In this document: piece after piece, positions 5,759 to 11,216 of the stretch
Layout of the letters: the number at the start of each line of letters is the position of its first letter
How positions within the stretch are numbered: position 1 is the first letter of the stretch
Source of the DNA: Nanobdellota archaeon
GTDB taxonomy: Archaea > Nanobdellota > Nanobdellia > Pacearchaeales > GW2011-AR1
NCBI GenBank assembly: GCA_030640395.1
Contig: DAOWJK010000004.1
Span: 1-11,216 of the forward strand
Direction: 5' to 3'
DNA: 11,216 nucleotides
Program-made: the position numbers and the translations under genes
Notes under the pieces: model-generated
Database searches by the model: none
What the model was told of the DNA's origin: nothing
What the model saw: the letters and a program-made list of their open reading frames with translations, nothing else

Positions 5759-8005
5759 ATGAGAAAAAAAGCGTTGATTACAGGGATTACAGGGCAGGAC
5801 GGAAGCTATCTTGCAGAGTTTCTTTTGGAAAAAGGCTATGAAATTCATGGGATTGTCAGAAGATCCAGTTCATTTAATACAGAACGGATAGACCATATTT
5901 TTCAGGATCCGCATGTAAAAGACAAATCATTAATTTTGCATTATGGAGACCTTGCAGACAGCAGTTGTATGATAAAAATAATACGAGAAGTTAAGCCTGA
6001 CGAAATATATAACCTTTGTGCGCAGAGCCATGTAAGAGTTAGTTTTGATATTCCAGAGTATACTTCAGATATTGTAGGTTTAGGAACATTGAGAATTTTG
6101 GAAGCTATTAAAAATTTCTCTCCTCAAACAAAATTCTACCAAGCGTCTTCAAGTGAGATGTTTGGAAAAGTCCAGGAGATTCCTCAAAAAGAAACAACGC
6201 CTTTTCATCCAAGGAGCCCTTATGCGTGCGCAAAAGTTTTTGCTTATAATATCACCAGAAACTTCAGAGAAAGTTACGGTCTTTTTGCATGTAATGGAAT
6301 ATTATTTAATCATGAAAGTTCACGAAGAGGCAGGACTTTTGTTACAAAAAAAATAATTGAAGGTTTGGTAAAAATAAAATACAATCTTCAGGATTGTTTA
6401 TATCTTGGTAATCTTGAAGCTAAAAGAGACTGGGGGCATGCAAAAGATTATGTGGAGGCAATGTGGTTAATGCTTCAGCAAAATGAACCAGATGATTTTG
6501 TAATCTCAACCGGGGAGACGCATTCTGTACGAGAATTCTTAGAAGAATCTTTTAAAGTCATCGGAATTGATGCAGAAAGCAATGGTAAAAAAGGTTTAGA
6601 GGAAGAATACATCAGAAAAGATACAGGGGAAGTAATTGTGAAGATTGACAAAAAATATTTTCGTCCTGCAGAGGTTGATCTTTTAATTGGAGACTCTACA
6701 AAAGTTAAAGAAAAAATAGGTTGGGAGCCAAAAATAAGTTTTAGAGCATTGATTGAAGATATGGCAAAAAAAGAAGAAAAATTTGTAGAAAAAGAGTTGA
6801 ATGGATTTGGAAACAAAATAATGTTGAAAGAAAATTTAAGAGATCCAAATAAAATAAAACTTATGGAAGATTCAATTGGCCAAGAAGAAATTATTGCAAT
6901 TTCAGATTGTTTGAAAAGTGGAAAGTACACTCAAGGAGATGTTGTTAAAGAATTTGAAAAAAAGTTTGCAGAGTGGAACGGCTCGAAATATTCTGTTATG
7001 GTAAATAGTGGAAGCAGTGCCAACCTTCTAATGATTTCTGCACTAAAAGAAAAATTTAAATTAAAAAACAGGGACGAAATCCTAGTGCCAAATGTAACCT
7101 GGCCAACAACTGTTTATCCTATCATTCAAAATAATTTAGTTCCTGTTTTTTGCGATGTTGATGAGAGTTTCAATATTAGTCTGGATTCAATCAAAAAAAT
7201 GACTGGTGAAAAAACAAGAGCGATTTTTGTAGTCCATCTTCTTGGGCAACCTTCAAGAATAAAGGAGATAGAAGAATTTTGCAAGGAAAGACACCTTCTC
7301 CTCATAGAAGATTGTTGTGAGAGTGTCGGAGCAAAATCAAACGGACTGAAAGTAGGAAACTTTGGATTAGCAGGAAGTTTTAGTTTTTATTTTGGACACC
7401 ACATGACTACTATTGAAGGAGGGATGATAACTACAGATGATTTTGAACTTTATGATTTGCTGAAATCAATGAGGTCTCATGGCTGGGTTAAAGGAACAGA
7501 AAGAGAAGGGAAATATACTAATATTAAAAATGAAAATTTTGTTTTTGATGTCATGGGATATAATTTGAGAAGCACCAATCTTAATGCAGCAATTGGATTG
7601 TCTCAATTAAAAAAACTGGATAGTTTTATAGAACAAAGAAAAAAGAATCATGAATATTTTTTAACCAAAATTAAAGATTTACCGATTACTCCGCAAAAGA
7701 TTAATCTGGAAGAAACCAGTTCTTTTTCATTGGGGATTCTCCTTCCAAATAAAAATTGCAGGGATTATTTATTGGAAAAATTACCTGAACAAGGAATTGA
7801 ATGCAGGCCAGTTGTTACAGGAAATTTATTAAGGCAGCCTGTTTTTTTAGAAATTGATTCTAAAAAAGATGATCAAATAATGGCAGATATCATCCATGAC
7901 AGGGGACTTTATCTTCCAAATAATCAGTTTATGAACAATAAAAATATAGACAAAATTATTGAAACAATAAAAGATTTATTAATATCTTCTCTGTTTAAAG
8001 AATAG
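5759..8005 (+). CDS. Fusion: GDP-mannose 4,6-dehydratase + ColD-type GDP-4-keto-6-deoxymannose 3-dehydratase
   Basis: A 748-residue two-domain enzyme predicted to run the first two steps of GDP-L-colitose synthesis. Domain 1 (about 1-340) is a short-chain dehydratase: NAD(P) motif GITGQDGSYL (9-18), catalytic S131/E133 in SSSEMFG, Y155 and K159 (YACAK), and FNHESSRRG (183-191); it converts GDP-mannose to GDP-4-keto-6-deoxymannose. Domain 2 (about 362-748) is a DegT/DnrJ-fold PLP enzyme with GSSANLL (418-424), IEDCCESVGA (516-525) and HHMTTIEGG (547-555). H547 stands where aminotransferases have the Schiff-base lysine, as in ColD and CDP-sugar 3-dehydrases; there is no cysteine cluster after it as in E1 enzymes, so ColD fits best. 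Domain 2 length (~387) matches free-standing ColD (388). The link has no stop or frame change. An ATG at 6821 (residue 355) could be the old colD start. The domain calls are secure; the end product is inference. Confidence 0.9.
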   Translation: MRKKALITGITGQDGSYLAEFLLEKGYEIHGIVRRSSSFNTERIDHIFQDPHVKDKSLILHYGDLADSSCMIKIIREVKPDEIYNLCAQSHVRVSFDIPEYTSDIVGLGTLRILEAIKNFSPQTKFYQASSSEMFGKVQEIPQKETTPFHPRSPYACAKVFAYNITRNFRESYGLFACNGILFNHESSRRGRTFVTKKIIEGLVKIKYNLQDCLYLGNLEAKRDWGHAKDYVEAMWLMLQQNEPDDFVISTGETHSVREFLEESFKVIGIDAESNGKKGLEEEYIRKDTGEVIVKIDKKYFRPAEVDLLIGDSTKVKEKIGWEPKISFRALIEDMAKKEEKFVEKELNGFGNKIMLKENLRDPNKIKLMEDSIGQEEIIAISDCLKSGKYTQGDVVKEFEKKFAEWNGSKYSVMVNSGSSANLLMISALKEKFKLKNRDEILVPNVTWPTTVYPIIQNNLVPVFCDVDESFNISLDSIKKMTGEKTRAIFVVHLLGQPSRIKEIEEFCKERHLLLIEDCCESVGAKSNGLKVGNFGLAGSFSFYFGHHMTTIEGGMITTDDFELYDLLKSMRSHGWVKGTEREGKYTNIKNENFVFDVMGYNLRSTNLNAAIGLSQLKKLDSFIEQRKKNHEYFLTKIKDLPITPQKINLEETSSFSLGILLPNKNCRDYLLEKLPEQGIECRPVVTGNLLRQPVFLEIDSKKDDQIMADIIHDRGLYLPNNQFMNNKNIDKIIETIKDLLISSLFKE
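5789..5826 (+). repeat. Near-identical 38-bp segment shared with the second gmd gene
   Basis: Codons for the glycine-rich NAD-binding loop are identical to 9143-9180 in 37 of 38 bases (one C/T difference at position 18), and similarity goes on to about 5860. The two gmd genes are clearly paralogous; elsewhere their DNA is more diverged. Confidence 0.6.
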
Positions 8006-8020
8006 GATTATACAAGGGAA

Positions 8021-8033
8021 GTTTTAAAAATAA
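8021..8033 (+). promoter_or_regulatory. Possible TATA box before the fucose-synthase-like gene
   Basis: GTTTTAAAAATAA lies 47-59 nt before the ATG at 8080, too far for a leaderless start but suited to a short leader. GATTATAAGG at 8036-8045 is an alternative box. Neither resembles the shared 19-bp element, so this gene may be regulated differently or be read with the fusion gene, 74 bases upstream. Confidence 0.35.
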
Positions 8034-8079
8034 GAGATTATAAGGAAAATCAAGAAGAAACAAATTCTCATAAATCACA

Positions 8080-9012
8080 ATGGAATTAAATAATAAAAGA
8101 ATATTAGTAACAGGAGGCAGGGGTTTTTTAGGGCAAGCACTTGTTCCTCTTTTAGAAAAAGAAGGTGCAGAAGTCTTTACATTTTCTTCCAAGAATTATG
8201 ATTTAAGAAAAGAAGAGGATGTTAAGAAATTATTAGATGATTCAAATCCAAACATTGTTATTCATCTTGCTGTTGACGGGGGAGGAATTGGTTATATGAA
8301 AGAACATCCTGGAAGTGTTTATTACAATAATATAATGATGAACACTTTAATACAAGAACAATCTAGATTAAAAGGAGTTGAAAAATTTGTTGGTATTGGA
8401 ACTGTTTGTTCTTATCCAAAATTTACTCCTGTTCCTTTTAAAGAAGAAAATTTATGGGAAGGGTATCCTGAAGAAACAAATGCTCCTTACGGACTTGCAA
8501 AGAAAATGATGATGGTTCAGAGCCAAGGTTACAGAGAGCAATACGGATTTAATGCAATACATTTAATGCCTGTAAATTTATATGGGCCTAATGATGATTT
8601 TGATTTAAAAAATAGCCATGTTGTTCCAGCTTTAATTAAAAAAATGGTTGATGCTAAAAAAGAAGGAAGAGAATCAATTGAGTTGTGGGGAACTGGAAGT
8701 GCGTCAAGAGAATTTCTTTATGTTGAAGATTGTGCAAAAGGAATTTTAATGGCTACGAAATATTATAACAAATCAGAACCAATAAATTTGGGAGCAAGTT
8801 CTGAAACTACAATTAAGGATTTGGCAGAGACAACAAAAGAATTGGTTGGTTTTAAAGGAAAAATTATTTGGGATACCAGCAAACCAGATGGGCAACCAAG
8901 AAGATGTTTGGACACCTCAAAAGCAGAAAAAGAATTTGGATTTAAAGCTCAGACAAGTTTAGATAAAGGATTAAGGAAAACAATTGAGTGGTATACTTCT
9001 CCATCACAATAA
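8080..9012 (+). CDS. GDP-L-fucose synthase / GDP-L-colitose synthase family epimerase-reductase
   Basis: A 310-residue short-chain dehydrogenase of the Fcl/ColC group, which epimerises and then NADPH-reduces a GDP-4-keto-6-deoxymannose (Fcl) or GDP-4-keto-3,6-dideoxymannose (ColC). Seen: nucleotide motif TGGRGFLG (11-18); GTVCSYP (107-113), where T108 and C110 match the Ser/Cys catalytic pair of E. coli Fcl (Ser replaced by Thr); Y137 and K141 in NAPYGLAK; VNLYGPNDDF (165-174); and H180 in NSHVVPAL, the Fcl catalytic histidine. Length matches Fcl (~320). The gene lies between both Gmd-type genes, so it could finish both the fucose and colitose branches. The reverse choice, ColC only, is equally possible by eye. 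The ATG at 8080 is preceded in frame by a stop at 8071. The last codons hold promoter copy 3. Confidence 0.87.
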   Translation: MELNNKRILVTGGRGFLGQALVPLLEKEGAEVFTFSSKNYDLRKEEDVKKLLDDSNPNIVIHLAVDGGGIGYMKEHPGSVYYNNIMMNTLIQEQSRLKGVEKFVGIGTVCSYPKFTPVPFKEENLWEGYPEETNAPYGLAKKMMMVQSQGYREQYGFNAIHLMPVNLYGPNDDFDLKNSHVVPALIKKMVDAKKEGRESIELWGTGSASREFLYVEDCAKGILMATKYYNKSEPINLGASSETTIKDLAETTKELVGFKGKIIWDTSKPDGQPRRCLDTSKAEKEFGFKAQTSLDKGLRKTIEWYTSPSQ

Positions 9013-9023
9013 TCTTTAAAAAA
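9005..9023 (+). promoter_or_regulatory. Shared leaderless promoter element, copy 3, overlapping the end of the 8080 gene
   Basis: The same 19 bases as copies 1 and 2. The TAA stop of the upstream gene at 9010-9012 is part of the element, so coding and promoter overlap. Exactly 20 bases separate it from the ATG at 9044. Confidence 0.8.
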
Positions 9024-9043
9024 GACTTGTTTTTCAGTAAAAT

Positions 9044-10189
9044 ATGGATCTGAAAAAAGAAATTACATTGGCTGTTGAGAATAAACTACAACAATATTTT
9101 GACAAAAAATCTTCTCCAAAAATTGCGTTGATAACCGGCATAACAGGGCAGGACGGAAGTTATCTTGCAGAGTTTCTTTTAGACAAGGGTTATGAAGTTC
9201 ATGGGATTGTCAGGAGGGCTGCAATTGAAGACCCTGCCCATAGATTAAGCAGAATTAAACATCTCTTAGATAAAATTAAATTGCATTCAGGAACATTGGA
9301 GAACTATCCACGGGTGATTGAAATATTTGAAGAGGTTCAACCAGACGAATGTTATCATTTAGCTGCGCAAAGCTTTGTTCATGAATCATTTGAAGATAGC
9401 CATTCAACATTAAATACAAATATTAACGGGACAAATTATGTATTATCTTCTCTAAAAAGAAAAGCCCCTAATTGTAAATTTTATTTTGCAGCAACTTCTG
9501 AAATGTTTGGGAAAGCGGAGGAAGTTCCTCAAACAGAAAAAACAAAATTTCATCCGCGTTCACCATATGGGATTAGTAAAGTCGCGGGATTTGATTTAAC
9601 AAGGAATTATAGAGAAGCATATGGTCTTTTCGCTTGTTCAGGAATTTTATTTAATCATGAAAGCCCGAGAAGAGGTTTTGAATTTGTAACCCGAAAAATT
9701 ACAAGTGGTTTAGTAAAAATAAAACTGGGATTAGAAAACTCGTTATTTTTAGGAAATTTAGATGCAAAAAGAGATTGGGGTTTTGCAGGAGATTATGTTG
9801 AAGCAATGTGGAGAATTTTACAACAAGATAAACCAGATGATTTTGTTATTGCCACTGGAGAAACACATACTGTCAGGGAATTTGTGGAAAAAGCTGCAAA
9901 AGAATTAGGGATGAAAATTGAATGGCGTGGAGAGGGAATTGATGAAAAAGGATATGATGAAAATGGGAGGGCAATAATAGAAATAAAGCCAGAGTTTTAC
10001 AGGCCCGCAGAAGTTCAAACTTTATTAGGGGATGCTTCAACAGCCAGAGAAAAATTAGGCTGGAAACCTAAAACAAATTTTGATGAGTTAATTAAAATGA
10101 TGGTGGAATCAGATTTAAAATCTTTGCAGAAAAGCGGATTACTTAGGGGGGAACAAGACAAGGTTGGATATTATCGCTCAAAATTATAA
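9044..10189 (+). CDS. gmd: GDP-mannose 4,6-dehydratase (stand-alone copy)
   Basis: A 381-residue enzyme that turns GDP-D-mannose into GDP-4-keto-6-deoxy-D-mannose, the common precursor of GDP-fucose, GDP-colitose, GDP-rhamnose and GDP-perosamine. Seen: a roughly 25-residue N-terminal extension, charged and helix-prone, that most Gmd proteins lack; TGITGQDGSYL (31-41) for NAD(P); T151, S152, E153 in ATSEMFG; Y175 and K179 in YGISK; GNLDAKRDWG (237-246) and YRPAEVQTLLGD (319-330), both Gmd hallmarks. The promoter spacing supports this long start over an internal one. The region after RR (57-62, RRAAIEDPAHRL) differs from the RRSSSFNTERI of the fusion copy, so the two Gmd enzymes may differ in oligomer contacts or cofactor binding. 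Likely supplies the fucose branch while the fusion feeds the colitose branch (inference). Confidence 0.92.
   Translation: MDLKKEITLAVENKLQQYFDKKSSPKIALITGITGQDGSYLAEFLLDKGYEVHGIVRRAAIEDPAHRLSRIKHLLDKIKLHSGTLENYPRVIEIFEEVQPDECYHLAAQSFVHESFEDSHSTLNTNINGTNYVLSSLKRKAPNCKFYFAATSEMFGKAEEVPQTEKTKFHPRSPYGISKVAGFDLTRNYREAYGLFACSGILFNHESPRRGFEFVTRKITSGLVKIKLGLENSLFLGNLDAKRDWGFAGDYVEAMWRILQQDKPDDFVIATGETHTVREFVEKAAKELGMKIEWRGEGIDEKGYDENGRAIIEIKPEFYRPAEVQTLLGDASTAREKLGWKPKTNFDELIKMMVESDLKSLQKSGLLRGEQDKVGYYRSKL
9143..9180 (+). repeat. Near-identical 38-bp segment shared with the Gmd-ColD fusion gene
   Basis: Partner of 5789-5826; 37 of 38 bases agree, at the glycine-rich NAD-binding loop. This agreement reaches third codon positions, which protein constraint alone does not require. 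Confidence 0.6.
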
Positions 10190-10203
10190 TGTTTGTATTA
10201 ATC

Positions 10204-10209
10204 TTTTTT
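10204..10209 (+). terminator. Possible T-rich terminator after gmd
   Basis: A T6 run 15 bases past the gmd stop and before the next promoter. Archaeal RNA polymerase can stop at such T-runs without a hairpin. A single short run is weak evidence. Confidence 0.3.
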
Positions 10210-10240
10210 GTAACCCTGACAAAAAGACAACATAGAAAGT

Positions 10241-10248
10241 TTTATAAA
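10241..10248 (+). promoter_or_regulatory. TATA box of the Nudix gene
   Basis: TTTATAAA with 24 bases between its end and the ATG at 10273, so the transcript should start at or within a few bases of the ATG. It is unlike the shared 19-bp element. Confidence 0.6.
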
Positions 10249-10272
10249 GAATTTGCTGATAAATAATTTATA

Positions 10273-10794
10273 ATGAAAAAAGACCATAGAACAAATTTAG
10301 AAAAATTTAGAATAGAAAATGTCCCAACAGACCAATATATACAAGCTATTACTGCAATTCCTCGACCATCTCATGATTTATTTCCTTTAGTAGAAACATA
10401 TAATAAAAAAGGTATTTTATTAATAGAAAGGAAAAATGAACCTGCAAAAGGAATGATTTGGCCTATTGGAGGAAGACAGCAAAGAGGTTATTACCTCAGA
10501 GATTCTTTAATTAATTTGGTAAAAGAAGAATGTGGTTTGAAAATTTATGATATTTCTTGTCTTTGTGGGGAACCTGAAGATTTATTTTGGGAGAAGGATT
10601 CTTTTGGGCATGGAAAAGGAGTTCATGATGTTTGCGTACCTTATTTTGCAAGAACAAGAGGAAATTTAAAATTAGATTTAAATCACGAAAATCCTTTGAT
10701 TATCACGCCAAAAGAATTTTCAAACATAAAAGATGATTTACATTGGTATGTTCAAAAATATACGGAAAAGGCACTAAAAATAGCTTTTGATTAA
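10273..10794 (+). CDS. Nudix protein, GDP-mannose mannosyl hydrolase-like
   Basis: A 173-residue Nudix-fold protein. The best match I can recall is E. coli GDP-mannose mannosyl hydrolase (Gmm): residues 53-89 (R-K-N-E-P-A-K-G ... G-G-R-Q-Q ... E-E-C-G-L) align without gaps to its R-x-N-x-P-A-x-G ... G-G-R-x-Q ... A-E-x-G-L block. The Nudix box is degenerate: Y73 replaces the first Glu, N-L (81-82) replaces the R-E pair, but E85, E86 and G88 remain; E86 is the metal-binding position. Gmm itself also departs from the standard box, as it cleaves C-O rather than P-O bonds. Gmm genes sit beside gmd-fcl in the E. coli colanic acid locus, and the same grouping here supports the call. It may hydrolyse GDP-mannose, GDP-fucose or a keto sugar; activity is unproven. 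Confidence 0.7.
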   Translation: MKKDHRTNLEKFRIENVPTDQYIQAITAIPRPSHDLFPLVETYNKKGILLIERKNEPAKGMIWPIGGRQQRGYYLRDSLINLVKEECGLKIYDISCLCGEPEDLFWEKDSFGHGKGVHDVCVPYFARTRGNLKLDLNHENPLIITPKEFSNIKDDLHWYVQKYTEKALKIAFD

Positions 10795-10802
10795 ATTAAA
10801 CT

Positions 10803-11216
10803 TTAAATAAACCTTAATCTCTTAAATTTAAAAAAATCATAGATTAAAGAAATCCTGTCTAATCTGTCCATGATTGTTCTCTGATGAATTATGTCTAAAA
10901 TTAAATGAAAAGCAAAACCAATTAAAATAAAATAAAAATATTTTGATATAAAAATTCCCAACAAAAATAAAATAATTAAAATTTCAATTCCATGCAAAAA
11001 ATGATAAAAACCAGTATAAAATTTATTTCTTTGTTTCCAGGGCAGGAATAAAAGTTTCTTTTTATGTTCAATAAACCATTTGTAAGCATTTCTTAAACTA
11101 AAATCTTTTTTCTTGTAAACATAATATAAATAATGGTCAACATCAATTAGGAATGTGGAAAAAATTATTATTAAAAAGCCAATGAAGTTTATTTTTGGAA
11201 AAATAAAATAAAGAAA
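10803..11216 (-). CDS. Membrane protein, cut by the right edge; possibly DUF457/YdjM-like
   Basis: The minus-strand frame is open from base 11216 to the stop at 10803-10805, 137 codons so far with the start outside the window. A methionine-like TTG at 10997 (residue 74) is not a needed start. The protein is hydrophobic, with helices at about residues 8-24 and 78-110, and carries a possible metal-binding set: LIDVDH (23-28), FYHFLHG (70-76), FHLILDIIHQ (103-112). This D-x-D-H plus paired-histidine pattern recalls the YdjM/DUF457 membrane-bound putative hydrolases, but I cannot confirm the family. It ends eight bases from the stop of the Nudix gene, which converges on it. No link to the glycan pathway is visible. 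Confidence 0.7.
   Translation of the reverse strand, partial: FLYFIFPKINFIGFLIIIFSTFLIDVDHYLYYVYKKKDFSLRNAYKWFIEHKKKLLFLPWKQRNKFYTGFYHFLHGIEILIILFLLGIFISKYFYFILIGFAFHLILDIIHQRTIMDRLDRISLIYDFFKFKRLRFI

Noticed and set aside
6475..6930. A 151-codon minus-strand frame inside the Gmd-ColD fusion, spanning the domain linker.
   Set aside because: Antisense shadow of the fusion gene; the plus frame carries the conserved motifs and no minus-strand promoter is visible.
6821..8005. DegT-domain as a perosamine-synthase-type aminotransferase.
   Set aside because: The Schiff-base lysine is replaced by histidine in HHMTTIEGG, which points to 3-dehydratase (ColD) chemistry.
10189..10266. A 25-codon frame starting TAATG on the gmd stop.
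   Set aside because: No ribosome binding site, and the T6 run and the Nudix TATA box lie inside it. More likely intergenic.
10803..10997. A 64-residue protein starting at TTG 10997.
   Set aside because: The same frame is open without a stop up to the right edge and encodes further helices and D-x-D-H, so this is the end of a longer gene.

Overview
This AT-rich window looks archaeal, most likely from a small-genome DPANN-type lineage (Woesearchaeales/Pacearchaeales-like; lineage is inference). Evidence: TATA-box promoters of archaeal form lie about 21-25 nt before start codons that have no ribosome binding site (leaderless transcripts), genes are tightly packed, and ATGA stop/start overlaps link genes. 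It is a surface-glycan locus built around GDP-activated deoxysugars. I saw no rRNA, tRNA, CRISPR array, insertion sequence or other mobile element.

Layout. 1-1193 (minus): a Wzx/RfbX-type flippase that runs off the left edge and carries a -1 frameshift at an A6 run. Divergent from it, 1268-4792 (plus) is a four-gene operon in which every junction is an ATGA overlap: an unlisted 46-residue membrane protein, a B12-binding-type radical SAM enzyme, a GT10 fucosyltransferase-like enzyme, and a second transferase with the HxRRGDF motif of the O-/alpha-1,2-/alpha-1,6-fucosyltransferase superfamily. 4843-5682: an unrecognised protein, perhaps of glycosyltransferase GT-A type. 5759-8005: a 748-residue fusion of GDP-mannose 4,6-dehydratase (Gmd) to a DegT-fold enzyme in which the PLP lysine is replaced by histidine, the hallmark of GDP-4-keto-6-deoxymannose 3-dehydratase (ColD). 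8080-9012: a GDP-L-fucose synthase / GDP-L-colitose synthase family enzyme. 9044-10189: a stand-alone second Gmd. 10273-10794: a Nudix protein resembling GDP-mannose mannosyl hydrolase. 10803-11216 (minus): a membrane protein cut by the right edge.

Working together (inference): GDP-mannose enters two parallel branches. Stand-alone Gmd plus the 8080 reductase/epimerase would give GDP-L-fucose. The Gmd-ColD fusion plus the same or a similar reductase would give GDP-L-colitose (3,6-dideoxy-L-galactose). The two fucosyltransferase-like enzymes would transfer these sugars, the flippase would export the lipid-linked glycan, and the Nudix enzyme could tune the GDP-mannose pool.

The most striking non-coding signal is a 19-bp element, CACAATAATCTTTAAAAAA, present three times (4804, 5720, 9005), each ending exactly 20 bases before an ATG. 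It looks like a shared leaderless promoter defining a small co-regulated set: the unknown protein, the Gmd-ColD fusion and the second Gmd. One copy overlaps the end of the 8080 gene.
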